Shown here: positions 29,775 through 39,536 of the stretch, one piece after another
How positions within the stretch are numbered: position 1 is the stretch's first letter
How the letters are laid out: each line of letters begins with the position of its first letter
Source: Klebsiella planticola ATCC 33531
GTDB taxonomy: Bacteria > Pseudomonadota > Gammaproteobacteria > Enterobacterales > Enterobacteriaceae
Reading direction: 5' to 3'
Assembly: GCF_000735435.1 (NCBI RefSeq)
Contig: NZ_JMPP01000014.1
Location: forward strand, 62,001 to 126,000
DNA length: 64,000 nt
Translations under genes and position numbers: made by a program
Notes under the pieces: model-generated
Seen by the model: the letters and a program-made list of their open reading frames with translations, nothing else
Databases searched by the model: none
Told to the model about the DNA's origin: nothing

Positions 29775-30554
29775 ATGAATCAAAAGATCAATTTGCGTAT
29801 GAACAAGGATATAACAACACCGGTACCCGCCCTCGATAAGACAGTCAAAATCTGTGATTACCTGTTCAATTCGCCCGGCGCTACATTCAGCCAGATTCAG
29901 CAGGATTTGGGCTTACCGAAAAGCAGCACGTCCTCGTTGCTCAATGCGTTGGTTGATCACCATCTATTGCGCCTGGAAAAAGGTCGTTTTTTCCTCGGGC
30001 TAAAGCTTTATGAGTGGGGAAACCGCTCGCTGGAGCAGTTTGATATTCGCAACGTCGCACTGCCTGTGCTGGAAAAGCTGAGAGAACAAACCGATCTGAC
30101 CTGTCATCTGGGTATTCTTGATGAAGTTGCGCCGATCTATGTACTGAAACTTGAGAATACACAGCCAATCGGAATTCGTACCTGGGTGGGTAAAAAGCTG
30201 CCTCTGCACAGTTCTGGGGTGGGGAAAGCGCTATGTGCCTGGCTACCTGCAGAAAAAATAGACCAGCTGTTACCGGAAGAGAGGCTTCCGAGCTTTACCG
30301 CTACGACTATCACCAGTAAAACCCTTCTGATGCAGGAGTTTGCCAGGATTCGTGAGCAAGGGTGGGCATTTGACAACGCGGAAGATTCGCCGGGCATTTA
30401 TTGTATTGCGGCTCCGGTCTTTAACCGCTCTCGGGAAGTAATTGCTGCGGTCAGCATCAGCGGCGTGGAGCTGCAAATGCCCAAAGACCGTATTCCCCGA
30501 TACTCCGTTCTGGTTCGCGAGGCATGCCAGGCTCTCTCGGCAAAACTGGTTTAA
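29775..30554 (+). CDS. IclR-family regulator of the sugar-acid operon
   Basis: Regulator of 259 residues with an N-terminal winged helix-turn-helix (about residues 17-80, FSQIQQDLGLPKSSTSSLLNALVDHHLL) and the C-terminal IclR effector domain (about 95-255, with HSSGVGKALCAWLP). It is divergent from the five-gene sugar-acid operon and very probably controls it, like KdgR-type members. GGGAG precedes the first ATG; the ATG 24 bases downstream is a possible alternative. Confidence 0.85.
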   Translation: MNQKINLRMNKDITTPVPALDKTVKICDYLFNSPGATFSQIQQDLGLPKSSTSSLLNALVDHHLLRLEKGRFFLGLKLYEWGNRSLEQFDIRNVALPVLEKLREQTDLTCHLGILDEVAPIYVLKLENTQPIGIRTWVGKKLPLHSSGVGKALCAWLPAEKIDQLLPEERLPSFTATTITSKTLLMQEFARIREQGWAFDNAEDSPGIYCIAAPVFNRSREVIAAVSISGVELQMPKDRIPRYSVLVREACQALSAKLV

Positions 30555-30747
30555 TTCGTCGCACCTCGCGGAGCCGTTTCTCGTACCGACTTCCGTGATA
30601 CACATCCGCTATTTTCGACTGTTTAAGACAGCCAGCTCTCATCATGGCTGGCCCCAGCCGCGATAAGTCACATTATGCTATGCCCGGGAGTCGACAGCGG
30701 GCAAATTCCCATTATGATAGTGGGGCTGCGGTAGAATGAGAGGAAGC

Positions 30748-31200
30748 ATGATCTGGTTAGGATTGGCCACGCTGGTGGTAGTTTTTGTTGTCGGATTTCG
30801 GGTACTTACCTCTGATTCACGCCGTGCTATTCGCCGCCTGAGCGAACGGTTAGCCATTACCCCGGTGCCGCTGGAATCGATGATCGATCAGCTGGGAAAA
30901 ACCGCCGGAAATGAGTACCTTCATTACCTTGAGCGCCCCAATGAGGCGCATCTGCAAAACGCCGCCCAGGTCCTGCTGATCTGGCAGGTGGGGATTGTGG
31001 ATAGCAGTGAACAGAACCTGCACTACTGGTTCCGTCAGATGCAAAAAGCCCGCCTGGCTGCACCGATTACCGATGCGCAGATCCGTCTGGCACAAGGATT
31101 TCTGCGCGAGCTGGACCCGGAGCTGAGCGAGATTGTCGCCCTGCAGCAGCGCTATAACGCGCTGTTTTTACCTGAAGACGGCGTGCACTGGCTGCACTGA
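30748..31200 (+). CDS. yicN: DUF1198 membrane-anchored protein YicN
   Basis: Protein of 150 residues with one N-terminal hydrophobic anchor (about residues 1-20, WLGLATLVVVFVVGFRVL) and a soluble alpha-helical remainder ending EDGVHWLH, the end of E. coli YicN. The function is unknown. I chose the ATG at 30748 because AGAGGA stands before it and it matches the family start; an ATG at 30736 would add four residues. It marks the return to the E. coli-like backbone after the sugar-acid operon. Confidence 0.9.
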   Translation: MIWLGLATLVVVFVVGFRVLTSDSRRAIRRLSERLAITPVPLESMIDQLGKTAGNEYLHYLERPNEAHLQNAAQVLLIWQVGIVDSSEQNLHYWFRQMQKARLAAPITDAQIRLAQGFLRELDPELSEIVALQQRYNALFLPEDGVHWLH

Positions 31201-31237
31201 TTACCTTGTCGGCCACCAGATATCTGATCGCGCTGCG

Positions 31238-31264
31238 GCCCGTTACTGGCGGGCTTGGTTTTAT
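31238..31264 (+). terminator. possible terminator of yicN
   Basis: GCCCG and CGGGC pair around TTACTGG shortly after yicN and are followed by TTGGTTTTATT. The stem is short, so this is tentative. Confidence 0.45.
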
Positions 31265-31367
31265 TCACGCACAATAATCAAGCCTGAAGTTGTCAAAACG
31301 TTAAATTAGTCACACACAAAATGTTACACTGCGCAGCTTTTCCGCCATTCAACCTTGCAGGTAACTG

Positions 31368-32549
31368 ATGACTCCTCTGAATGAAGCCAAACAACATGCC
31401 AGCGAACATGCGCGGCCAAACTGGTCGGCGGTCTTCGCGGTGGCCTTCTGCGTGGCCTGCCTGATTACCGTTGAGTTTTTACCGGTGAGTTTGCTGACGC
31501 CGATGGCCCAGGATCTGGGGATTTCTGAAGGGCTGGCCGGCCAGTCGGTCACCACCACGGCGTTTGTGGCGATGTTCGCCAGCCTGTTTATCACCTCCAT
31601 GATTCGCAGTACCGATCGCCGCTATGTGGTGATTCTCTTCTCGGTTCTGCTAACGGTATCCTGTCTGCTGGTCTCTTTCGCCAATAGCTTTGCGCTGCTG
31701 CTGGTGGGCCGAGCCTGTCTCGGGCTGGCGCTGGGCGGCTTCTGGGCGATGTCCGCCTCGCTGACGATGCGCCTTGTCCCGATGCGGGTGGTGCCAAAAG
31801 CGCTGTCGGTTATCTTTGGCGCGGTGTCGATTGCGCTGGTGATTGCCGCGCCGTTGGGGAGCTTTCTGGGCGGCGTTATCGGCTGGCGTAACGTCTTTAA
31901 TGCGGCGGCGGTGATGGGCGTACTCTGTACGCTTTGGGTGCTGAAGGTGCTGCCCTCTTTACCCGGCGAAGCGCCGCATCAACAGCAAAATATGTTCGGC
32001 CTGCTGAAACGCCCCGGCGTGATGGCCGGGATGTGCGCCATTTTTATGGCCTTTGCCGGGCAATTTGCCTTCTTTACCTATATTCGTCCGGTCTATATGA
32101 CCCTCGCCGGTTTTGATGTTGATGGCCTGACGCTGGTGTTGCTGAGCTTCGGTATTGCCAGCTTTATCGGTACCTCGCTGTCGTCGATGATCCTTAAGCA
32201 TTCGGTGAAAATGGCCCTGACGGTTGCGCCGCTGCTGCTGGCGATTTGTGCGACGACGCTGGTGCTGTGGGGAGAAAGCCAGGTGATAGCGTCGGCGGTG
32301 GCGGTTATCTGGGGCTTTGCATTTGCATTGATTCCGGTGGGGTGGTCAACGTGGATCACCCGCTCGCTCTCCGACCAGGCTGAGAAGGCCGGCTCAATCC
32401 AGGTGGCGGTCATTCAGCTGGCCAATACCTGTGGCGCGGCGGTGGGGGGCGTGGCGCTGGACCATCTTGGCCTGCTATCGCCGCTGGTGATTTCCGGCGC
32501 GTTGATGCTGTTGACCGGCCTGCTGGTGGCTGGCAAAGTCCGGGTGTAG
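31368..32549 (+). CDS. nepI: purine ribonucleoside exporter NepI (YicM)
   Basis: Major facilitator exporter of the drug:H+ antiporter-1 type, 393 residues, 12 membrane segments, with [26 protein letters not shown] near the N-terminus and the motif [17 protein letters not shown]. In E. coli NepI exports inosine, adenosine and guanosine and lies next to yicN as here. AGGT precedes the ATG at 31368. A GC-rich inverted repeat (about 32577-32608) separates it from the convergent phnX. Confidence 0.92.
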   Translation: MTPLNEAKQHASEHARPNWSAVFAVAFCVACLITVEFLPVSLLTPMAQDLGISEGLAGQSVTTTAFVAMFASLFITSMIRSTDRRYVVILFSVLLTVSCLLVSFANSFALLLVGRACLGLALGGFWAMSASLTMRLVPMRVVPKALSVIFGAVSIALVIAAPLGSFLGGVIGWRNVFNAAAVMGVLCTLWVLKVLPSLPGEAPHQQQNMFGLLKRPGVMAGMCAIFMAFAGQFAFFTYIRPVYMTLAGFDVDGLTLVLLSFGIASFIGTSLSSMILKHSVKMALTVAPLLLAICATTLVLWGESQVIASAVAVIWGFAFALIPVGWSTWITRSLSDQAEKAGSIQVAVIQLANTCGAAVGGVALDHLGLLSPLVISGALMLLTGLLVAGKVRV

Positions 32550-32623
32550 TCGGGACTACGTTTCACGGGCAGGGCAACCCGGGCAAGGTGCGTATGACCC
32601 CGCCCGGGAAAAGGTAGTGAAAT

Positions 32624-33433
32624 CTATGGGCGTTCGCCTTTTGCCAGGCGGGCGTTAATCTCGGCAATTACTCCCGGCAGGTCCGCCAGCGTATCAACCA
32701 CATAATGCGCCCCTGCGGCATACAGCTTGCTTGCTGCAATCTCGCGGCGGGTGGCTATCTCTTCCGTCGTCATTGCCTGATATTCTTCCCAGGTGGCGCC
32801 AAACTCGTTGCCGGAAACCGCCAGGCCGACGCTCCACATGCCGGCGTTTAGCCCTTCGGTGATCCCGGGGGCGGCATCGTCCACCTTCACACAGTGAGCG
32901 ACGGCATCAATGCCCAGAACAACGACGTTTTGCAGCGCCATCCACGGGCCTGGACGGCCGCCAGCCGCGAGGTCGTCGGTGGCGACCCAGTAGTCCGGCG
33001 CATAGCCATGGGCGGCGGCGGCGGGCACCAGCTTCTCCATTACCGGGCGCGGGTATCCCGAACAGGAACCAATCTTCAGTCCTTCGGCGCGAAATGCGGA
33101 AATTGTGTCGACAACACCGGCAATCGGTGCAGAAAAGTCGACAACTTTGGCAATTTGCAGCGGCATAAAAGCGGCATAAATCGCGTCAATATCGGCAGCG
33201 CTCATCGCCCGGCCGAATTTCGCCTGCCAGCGCGCGTCCACGGAGGGTAATTTACCCAGCGCTTCAATATGCTGCCACTTGCCAAGCCCCATCGGGACAC
33301 GGGCTTCAGCCAGGGTGATATCGACATCAAATGCCTGATGAAAGGCCTCGACGAAAATTTGCGTTGGCGCAAATGAGCCGAAATCCACGGTGGTGCCAGC
33401 CCAGTCAAGGATCAGTGCGGTAATACGGTTCAT
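32624..33433 (-). CDS. phnX: phosphonoacetaldehyde hydrolase PhnX
   Basis: HAD-superfamily enzyme of 269 residues that splits phosphonoacetaldehyde to acetaldehyde and phosphate. The nucleophile Asp10 ([11 protein letters not shown]) and the Schiff-base Lys52 ([12 protein letters not shown]) that is specific to phosphonatases are both present. It follows phnW by 9 bases, completing the two-step breakdown of 2-aminoethylphosphonate in the cytoplasm. Confidence 0.95.
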   Translation of the reverse strand: MNRITALILDWAGTTVDFGSFAPTQIFVEAFHQAFDVDITLAEARVPMGLGKWQHIEALGKLPSVDARWQAKFGRAMSAADIDAIYAAFMPLQIAKVVDFSAPIAGVVDTISAFRAEGLKIGSCSGYPRPVMEKLVPAAAAHGYAPDYWVATDDLAAGGRPGPWMALQNVVVLGIDAVAHCVKVDDAAPGITEGLNAGMWSVGLAVSGNEFGATWEEYQAMTTEEIATRREIAASKLYAAGAHYVVDTLADLPGVIAEINARLAKGERP

Positions 33434-33442
33434 GGCGGTTCC

Positions 33443-34546
33443 TCAGTGAGTCCAGTACATGGCGTTGTCGATAGCGGTCAGCAGGGCGGTAATGTCGGCG
33501 TCATAAACCTCGCCAATATTGCCAATACGGAAACAGTCGCTCTGCGAGACTTTGCCCGGATAGATAACAAAGCCCTGCTCTTTCAGCTTCTGGTAGAACG
33601 CCTTGAAGCGGTACTGCGGCGCGTCCGGAGAGTAAAACGCGGTAATGATCGGTGAATGCAGGCTATCGTCCAGCAGCGGCTGGAAGCCCAGCGCACGCAT
33701 CCCGGCGACCAGACGGCGCTGGTTGGCGCTATAGCGCTGGTGGCGCGCGATCACACCGCCCTCTTCGGCCAGCTCTTTCAGCGCCTGGGCAAAAGCCAGC
33801 ACGGTGTGGGTGGGGGAGGTAAAGCGCCATTTTCCATGGTTATCTTCCATGCATCGCCACTGGGCATACAGATCCAGAGACAGCGAGCGCGAGCGGCCTT
33901 TACAGGTTTGCAGTTCGCTTACGCGGGCAATCACAAAGGCGAAACCCGGTACGCCCTGAATGCATTTGTTGGCGGAGCTAATCAGGTAATCGATATTCAG
34001 CGCGGCGATATCCATCGGAATACCGCCGAAGCTGCTCATTGCATCAACGATGTAGCGTTTACCATAGCGCTGCGCCAGTACCGCTACCTCTTCGATGGGG
34101 TTAAGCATCCCGGTAGTGGTTTCGCTATGGACCATGGCAATATGAGTGATCGCCGGGTCCGTCTGCAGGATCTGTTCGATCGCTGCGACGTCTGGACGGG
34201 CGACTTCCCCGCAGTCATACGGGTGACAGGCAACGCCCATCATTTCTGCCATTTCAATCATCCGCGCCCCGTAGGCCCCGTTGCTGATAATCAGCACTTT
34301 GCCCTGCGGACCGATTGCGCTACCGAGTACCGCTTCGACCGCGTAACTGCCGCTACCCTGCAGCAGAACCGAGGTGTAGCCTTCGGCCGGGGTTGCCAGC
34401 TGTACCAGCTGCTGGCGAATGGTTTGTACGACGCCGAGATTGTAATCATCATCCCAGGTACAGCTATCGAACAGCATGGCCTCTTTTACCGTACGGGAGG
34501 TGGTCAGCGGGCCAGGGGTCAGCAGCAGGTAGTTGCGTGAAGTCAT
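33443..34546 (-). CDS. phnW: 2-aminoethylphosphonate:pyruvate transaminase PhnW
   Basis: Class V aminotransferase of 367 residues that moves the amino group of 2-aminoethylphosphonate to pyruvate, giving phosphonoacetaldehyde and alanine. The pyridoxal-phosphate Lys194 lies in [16 protein letters not shown], and the N-terminal [19 protein letters not shown] is typical. It is divergent from phnR and upstream of phnX; a PhnR-type operator (34559-34570) lies just before its start. Confidence 0.95.
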   Translation of the reverse strand: MTSRNYLLLTPGPLTTSRTVKEAMLFDSCTWDDDYNLGVVQTIRQQLVQLATPAEGYTSVLLQGSGSYAVEAVLGSAIGPQGKVLIISNGAYGARMIEMAEMMGVACHPYDCGEVARPDVAAIEQILQTDPAITHIAMVHSETTTGMLNPIEEVAVLAQRYGKRYIVDAMSSFGGIPMDIAALNIDYLISSANKCIQGVPGFAFVIARVSELQTCKGRSRSLSLDLYAQWRCMEDNHGKWRFTSPTHTVLAFAQALKELAEEGGVIARHQRYSANQRRLVAGMRALGFQPLLDDSLHSPIITAFYSPDAPQYRFKAFYQKLKEQGFVIYPGKVSQSDCFRIGNIGEVYDADITALLTAIDNAMYWTH

Positions 34547-34558
34547 TTATCTCACCAT

Positions 34559-34570
34559 TGGTCTATACCA
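34559..34570. promoter_or_regulatory. PhnR operator upstream of phnW
   Basis: TGGTCTATACCA is a near-perfect palindrome and the exact reverse complement of the site before phnS (35611-35622). Two copies at the two structural promoters strongly suggest the operator of PhnR. Confidence 0.75.
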
Positions 34571-34685
34571 GATTGGCTTTATGATGCTGATAAGGGACGC
34601 CAAAGGTCAAAGAAAAGATCGTGCTGCAACAAAAAATTCATCTCCATGGGTATAATGGCGCTATCAAATCTGCTTGCGAGTCAAC

Positions 34686-35405
34686 ATGAAATCACCCTCT
34701 GGCGAAACGCCGCAATACCTGCTGATAAAGGCGCAACTGCAGGCTCGTATCGAAAACGGGGCGTTAAAAAGCGGCGATAAACTGCCGTCAGAACGCGAGC
34801 TGTGCACTATTTTCAATACCACGCGAATTACGGTGCGCGAGAGCCTGGCGCAGCTGGAAGCCAGCGGCGTGATTTATCGTGCGGATCGCCGCGGTTGGTT
34901 TGTGACCCCGGAGCGTCTGTGGCTGGACCCGACACAAAATACCAACTTCCATAAGCTGTGCCTGGAGCAGGGGCGGGAGCCGAAAACGGTTTTGCTAAAC
35001 GGTCGGTTGGCCGCGGTGCCGCTTGATGTGATGGCGCCGCTGGCGCTGCAGCCGTTCGATCAGGTTTATCTCCTGACGCGCCTGCGCTATGCCGACGGAC
35101 GGGCGATTTGCTACAGCGAAAACCACTGCCTGCCGGCGCGGGTGCCGGAGCTGCTGCGCCACGATCTGAACGGCAGCCTGACCGAGATTTATCAGGCCCA
35201 TTACGACCTGATATATACCAGTATGCATTTGTCGTTCTATCCAACCTCCATGCCACCGCAGGCGGCGGAGGCGCTGGGGGTGATGGAAGGGCGTCCGGCC
35301 CTGCTGCTGCGCCGTCTGAATTACGATCAGCATGGGCGTATCCTGGATTACGATATCGAGTACTGGCGCCACGATAGCCTGCGTATCGAAGTCGATACCC
35401 ACTGA
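34686..35405 (+). CDS. phnR: GntR/UTRA-family regulator PhnR
   Basis: Regulator of 239 residues: winged helix (about 1-75, [22 protein letters not shown]) and a UTRA effector domain (about 90-235) ending in [17 protein letters not shown]. It matches the PhnR of the Salmonella phnRSTUVWX cluster. The ATG at 34686 is the family start; an in-frame TTG 12 bases upstream is less likely. A TATAAT (34651-34656) lies upstream. It is placed between phnW and phnS, whose promoters both carry the same palindrome. Confidence 0.92.
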   Translation: MKSPSGETPQYLLIKAQLQARIENGALKSGDKLPSERELCTIFNTTRITVRESLAQLEASGVIYRADRRGWFVTPERLWLDPTQNTNFHKLCLEQGREPKTVLLNGRLAAVPLDVMAPLALQPFDQVYLLTRLRYADGRAICYSENHCLPARVPELLRHDLNGSLTEIYQAHYDLIYTSMHLSFYPTSMPPQAAEALGVMEGRPALLLRRLNYDQHGRILDYDIEYWRHDSLRIEVDTH

Positions 35406-35610
35406 TTTTGTTGGCCCTGTGAGGTGGGCATTATGCTGACCGGGGCCCCGTTCAGCACCATCTTGTCACCCTGACAAAGCACGGCTGGCGCCGCCTCCAG
35501 GGGAAATTCCTGCACGACTTTTACCCTGACTACCCCCTTGCGCTTTTCATCCTTTCGACACCGTTCATTCATCGTTTTGTCATAAATCCCCGGTAGCGTG
35601 ACAATCAATC

Positions 35611-35622
35611 TGGTATAGACCA
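35611..35622. promoter_or_regulatory. PhnR operator upstream of phnS
   Basis: TGGTATAGACCA, the same element as before phnW in reverse orientation, 32 bases before phnS. The 248-base phnR-phnS gap also holds a CCCCGGTAGCGTGAC stretch resembling half of the REP at 39451. Confidence 0.75.
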
Positions 35623-35653
35623 TTTAAAATCACCATCCGATGAGGCTTACACG

Positions 35654-36667
35654 ATGAAACTTTCCCGACTTGCTCTGCTGTCCGTTTTCGCGCTGACCAG
35701 TTCCCCGGTTTGGGCCGATGGGGTGGTCACCGTTTATTCCGCTGATGGCCTGCATGACGGCGATAACAGCTGGTATCAGAACCAGTTCGACGCCTTTACC
35801 AAAGCGACGGGCATCAAAGTGCAGTATGTGGAAGGCGGCTCTGGCGCAATCGTTGAGCGGCTGGCGAAGGAGCGTACCAACCCGCAGGCCGACGTGCTGG
35901 TAACCGTTCCGCCGTTTATCCAGCGTGCCAGCAAAGAAAATCTGTTGGCTGAATTTACCCCGCAGGGCAGCGAACAAATTCCCGGCGCCAATGCCCGTTA
36001 CTCGCCGCTGGTGAACAACTACCTGACTTTTATCTACAACAGCCAACTGCTGAAAACCGCCCCGGCCAGCTGGCAGGAACTGCTGGACAGTCGCTACAAA
36101 AACAAGCTGCAGTACTCGACGCCGGGCCAGGCCGGTGACGGTACTGCGGTAATGCTACAAGCCTTTCACAGCCTCGGCGGCAAAGATGCCGGGTTTGCTT
36201 ATCTCGGGAAACTGCAGGCCAATAACGTCGGCCCGTCCGCCTCTACCGGCAAGCTGACCGCGTTGGTGAATAAAGGTGAACTGTTGGTGGCGAACGGCGA
36301 TCTGCAGATGAACCTGTCGCAAATTGCGCGAAACCCGAATGTGAAAATCTTCTGGCCGGCGGACGATAAGGGCGAGCGCAGCGCGCTGGCCCTGCCGTAT
36401 ACCGTGGGTCTGGTCCAGAACGGGCCGCAGAGTGAAAACGGTAAAAAGCTGATTAACTTCCTGCTTGATAAGCAGGCGCAAAGCAGCGTCAGCGCGCTCT
36501 CCTGGGGCCTGCCGGTACGTAGCGATGTGACGCCAACCGACAGTAACTATCGGGCGGCAAAAGCGGCGCTCGACGGCGTGAAAAGCTGGCAACCGAACTG
36601 GGACGATGTGGCCGTATCGCTATCGGCGGATATTGCCCGCTGGCATAAAGTGACCGACAGCGAGTAA
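35654..36667 (+). CDS. phnS: 2-aminoethylphosphonate ABC transporter, periplasmic binding protein PhnS
   Basis: Family 1 solute-binding protein of 337 residues. A clear signal peptide (about residues 1-21, [20 protein letters not shown]) sends it to the periplasm, where it captures 2-aminoethylphosphonate and hands it to PhnUV. The mature part starts [11 protein letters not shown]. Length and sequence match Salmonella PhnS. First gene of phnSTUV, controlled by the operator at 35611-35622. Confidence 0.94.
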   Translation: MKLSRLALLSVFALTSSPVWADGVVTVYSADGLHDGDNSWYQNQFDAFTKATGIKVQYVEGGSGAIVERLAKERTNPQADVLVTVPPFIQRASKENLLAEFTPQGSEQIPGANARYSPLVNNYLTFIYNSQLLKTAPASWQELLDSRYKNKLQYSTPGQAGDGTAVMLQAFHSLGGKDAGFAYLGKLQANNVGPSASTGKLTALVNKGELLVANGDLQMNLSQIARNPNVKIFWPADDKGERSALALPYTVGLVQNGPQSENGKKLINFLLDKQAQSSVSALSWGLPVRSDVTPTDSNYRAAKAALDGVKSWQPNWDDVAVSLSADIARWHKVTDSE

Positions 36668-36672
36668 GCCTG

Positions 36673-37785
36673 ATGTTGATGAAAACGACTGCTGCCCACT
36701 CCCCGTCAATGACGGGGACTTCGGGGATAACCCTCGATTCTCTGCGCGTTTCGTACCACGGCAACGTGGTACTGAAACCGCTGTCGCTGACCATTGAGCC
36801 AGGCGAAGTGCTGGCGCTGATTGGCCCCTCTGGGTCCGGGAAAACCACGGTACTGCGGGCCATTGCCGGGTTTGTACAGCCGGCGGGTGGACGCATTTTG
36901 ATTGGTGATACGGAGGTGACCGGGCTGCCGCCGTACAAGCGCGGTCTTGCCATGGTGGTACAAAACTATGCGCTGTTCCCGCATATGAAGGTGGAAGATA
37001 ACGTCGCTTTTGGCCTGCGCGCGCAAAAGCAGCCGAAAGCGCTGATTGCCGACAGAGTGCAAGAGGCGCTGAAGATTGTCGGGATGGCGGACTACGCCAC
37101 GCGCTATCCGCACCAGCTTTCCGGCGGCCAGCAGCAGCGCGTCGCCATCGCCCGGGCGATTGCCGTGCGTCCGCGGGTGCTGCTGCTCGACGAGCCGCTC
37201 TCGGCGCTGGATGCGCAAATACGTCATAACATGGTGGAGGAGATTGCCCGTCTTCACCGTGAGCTACCGGAGCTGACCATTCTCTACGTCACCCACGATC
37301 AGACCGAAGCCCTGACCCTGGCGGACAAGATTGGCATTATGAAAGACGGGTCAATGATTGCGCATGGAGAAACGCATCGGCTTTACCATTATCCGCCTAA
37401 CCGCTTCAGTGCCGAATTCCTCGGCCGCGCCAATATTCTGCAGGCCACGGCGCTGACCGATAGCGCGGGCCCAGGGCTGGTCAGCGTCAGCTGCGGCGGC
37501 GGGTTACTCCAGGCTTTCAGCCAGGGCGGACAGCATGGTAATAACAAGCTGCTGTGCATTCGCCCGCAACATATGAGTCTGGCGCCGCGCTCGGCGGCCA
37601 GCAACCGGCTTCATGCCACGCTGACGTCAGTGCACTGGCAGGGGGATCTGACCCATCTATTGTGCGACGTGGCCGGCGAATCGGTGCGTATTGTCATGAC
37701 GCATGTTAATCCGCTGCCGCGCGCGGGCGATAAGCTGGCGCTCTACTTTGAACCGGACGACGCGGTCCTGATTGAGGTGTCATGA
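36673..37785 (+). CDS. phnT: 2-aminoethylphosphonate ABC transporter, ATPase PhnT
   Basis: ABC ATPase of 370 residues: Walker [10 protein letters not shown] (about residues 53-61), signature LSGGQQQR, Walker [13 protein letters not shown] and the switch histidine in YVTHDQTEA. The C-terminal extension (about 250-370) is a TOBE-type domain. It powers uptake by PhnSUV. It begins 5 bases after phnS and ends overlapping phnU. Confidence 0.94.
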   Translation: MLMKTTAAHSPSMTGTSGITLDSLRVSYHGNVVLKPLSLTIEPGEVLALIGPSGSGKTTVLRAIAGFVQPAGGRILIGDTEVTGLPPYKRGLAMVVQNYALFPHMKVEDNVAFGLRAQKQPKALIADRVQEALKIVGMADYATRYPHQLSGGQQQRVAIARAIAVRPRVLLLDEPLSALDAQIRHNMVEEIARLHRELPELTILYVTHDQTEALTLADKIGIMKDGSMIAHGETHRLYHYPPNRFSAEFLGRANILQATALTDSAGPGLVSVSCGGGLLQAFSQGGQHGNNKLLCIRPQHMSLAPRSAASNRLHATLTSVHWQGDLTHLLCDVAGESVRIVMTHVNPLPRAGDKLALYFEPDDAVLIEVS

Positions 37786-38645
37786 TGTCGCAGACGTTAA
37801 CGCTGTCGCGCCCGCTGCCGAACCTGCGTCCCTTCCTGTGGCTCCTGTTGCCGCTGTTGGTGCTGGCGACTCTGTTTTTCTACCCGCTGCTGCTGATCGC
37901 CGAACAGGCGTTGCGCGATACCAGCGGCCATTTGAGCCTCGGGACGTTCTGGCAGGTAATGGAGTCCCGCCGCTTTATCGGCGCCTTGCTAAATACTTTG
38001 CAAATTGCGGTTTTTGCTACGCTTGGCTGTCTGGTGCTGGGCAGCCTGATGGCGGTGATTCTGGTATTTATCCCGTTCCCTGGTAGCCAGCTGATTAGCC
38101 GGGTGATTGATACTTTTATCGCCCTGCCGACCTTTCTTATCACCCTCGCCTTCACCTTTATTTATGGCTCGGCTGGTCTGCTGAACGGCACGCTGATGTC
38201 GCTGTTCGATTTTGCGCTGCCGCCGGTGGATTTTCTCTATTCGATTCAGGGCGTGATTCTGGCGGAAATCACCGTATTTACGCCGCTGGTCATGCGTCCG
38301 CTGATGGCCGGACTGCGGCAGATTGATAAAAGCCAGCTGGAGGCGGCGAGCATTCTCGGGGCTCATCCGCTGCGGGTGATTGCTCAGGTTATCTTCCCGG
38401 TGGCGCTGCCGGCGCTGATGGCGGGGGGCAGTCTGTGTCTGCTGTTAACGACGAATGAGTTCGGCATCGTACTGTTTATCGGCGCGAAAGGGGTGAATAC
38501 CCTGCCGATGATGGTCTACAGCAAGGCCATTCTGGAGTCCGATTACAGCGTGGCCTGCATGATTGCGCTGATTAATATTCTGCTGTCGCTGGGGCTGTTT
38601 ATGCTCTACCGGCTGGCGGCTGCGCGTACCGGCGTGAGGAGCTAA
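37785..38645 (+). CDS. phnU: 2-aminoethylphosphonate ABC transporter, permease PhnU
   Basis: Inner-membrane permease of 286 residues with about six membrane segments and the EAA loop QLEAASILGAHPLRVIAQVIFP (about residues 186-207) that contacts the ATPase. It pairs with PhnV. Two adjacent ATGs (37782 and 37785) overlap the phnT stop; the second is better spaced from GAGG and fits the family length. Confidence 0.92.
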   Translation: MSQTLTLSRPLPNLRPFLWLLLPLLVLATLFFYPLLLIAEQALRDTSGHLSLGTFWQVMESRRFIGALLNTLQIAVFATLGCLVLGSLMAVILVFIPFPGSQLISRVIDTFIALPTFLITLAFTFIYGSAGLLNGTLMSLFDFALPPVDFLYSIQGVILAEITVFTPLVMRPLMAGLRQIDKSQLEAASILGAHPLRVIAQVIFPVALPALMAGGSLCLLLTTNEFGIVLFIGAKGVNTLPMMVYSKAILESDYSVACMIALINILLSLGLFMLYRLAAARTGVRS

Positions 38646-38647
38646 CG

Positions 38648-39445
38648 ATGTTAATTTGGTCGCATAAAGGCCGCGCGGCGGCGGGAACCCTGGCGGTAGT
38701 GTTATTTGCCGGGTTCTTCTTCCTGCCGCTGGCGGTGATTTTGATGTCCAGCCTCAGCCAGCAGTGGAACGGTCTGCTGCCGTCGGGGTTTACCTTCGGA
38801 CACTTCGTGAATGCGTTTCGCGGCGCGGCCTGGGATTCGCTGTTCTCAAGCCTGGTGGTGGGCTTTTGCGCCAGTCTGTTCGCCCTGTTATGCGGCATGT
38901 GGGCGGCGCTGTCTCTGCGTCAGTTCAGCGCCCGGCTGCAAAAATATCTCGGGCTGGCGTTCTATCTGCCCAGTGCGATTCCTTCCGTTTCAGTGGGGCT
39001 AGGGATTCTGGTGGCTTTCAGCCAGGGGCCGCTGCGAATGAATGGCACCTTCTGGATTGTACTGGTGGCGCACTTCGTGCTGATTTCGGCATTTACCTTC
39101 AGCAACGTCTCCACCGGGCTGGCGCGTATTTCGCCGGATATTGAAAACGTCGCCTCCAGCCTTGGCGCCTCGCCGTGGTATCGTCTGCGTTATGTCACCT
39201 TACCGCTGATGACGCCGTGGATGATCTCCGCGCTGGCGCTAAGTCTGTCGCTGTCGATGGGGGAGCTGGGGGCCACGGTGATGATTTATCCGCCGGGCTG
39301 GACGACGCTGCCGGTCACCATCTTCAGTCTTACCGACCGCGGCAATATTGCCGATGGCTCGGCGCTGACCATCGTGCTGGCGGGGGTGACGCTGCTGCTG
39401 ATGATCAAGCTTGAGCGCATCGCCCGCCGATTGAGTCAGAGATAA
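38648..39445 (+). CDS. phnV: 2-aminoethylphosphonate ABC transporter, permease PhnV
   Basis: Second permease subunit, 265 residues, about six membrane segments, with the EAA-type loop NVASSLGASPWYRLRYVTLPLM (about residues 162-183). It forms the channel together with PhnU. It starts 2 bases after phnU with GAGGAG upstream and is the last gene of phnSTUV, followed by a hairpin. Confidence 0.93.
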   Translation: MLIWSHKGRAAAGTLAVVLFAGFFFLPLAVILMSSLSQQWNGLLPSGFTFGHFVNAFRGAAWDSLFSSLVVGFCASLFALLCGMWAALSLRQFSARLQKYLGLAFYLPSAIPSVSVGLGILVAFSQGPLRMNGTFWIVLVAHFVLISAFTFSNVSTGLARISPDIENVASSLGASPWYRLRYVTLPLMTPWMISALALSLSLSMGELGATVMIYPPGWTTLPVTIFSLTDRGNIADGSALTIVLAGVTLLLMIKLERIARRLSQR

Positions 39446-39450
39446 GATTT

Positions 39451-39476
39451 CCCCGGTAGCGTGACGCTTACCGGGG
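39451..39476. terminator. hairpin after phnV (terminator or REP)
   Basis: CCCCGGTA (39451-39458) and TACCGGGG (39469-39476) enclose a GCGTGACGC core. There is no T tract. It lies between convergent phnV and the porin gene. Confidence 0.6.
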
Positions 39477-39492
39477 GGACATACCTTATTAA

Positions 39493-39522
39493 CCGGACAG
39501 GCGCGTCACGCGCTGCCTCCGG
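39493..39522. repeat. REP-like hairpin between phnV and porin gene
   Basis: CCGGA and TCCGG outer arms with a perfect GCGCG-TCA-CGCGC core (39501-39513). Together with the hairpin at 39451 it looks like a pair of REP units between convergent genes. Confidence 0.6.
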
Positions 39523-39536
39523 GGAAAGCTATGGCA

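Noticed and set aside
31201-31367. Possible riboswitch before nepI
   Set aside because: A purine riboswitch was considered because NepI exports nucleosides, but I saw no conserved core or three-way junction pattern in this short leader.
33656-34540. 294-codon open frame on the plus strand
   Set aside because: Antisense to phnW with no recognisable features.
35455-35600. Pho box before phnS
   Set aside because: TTGTCATAAAT resembles one half of a Pho box, but the second half-site at the right distance is missing.
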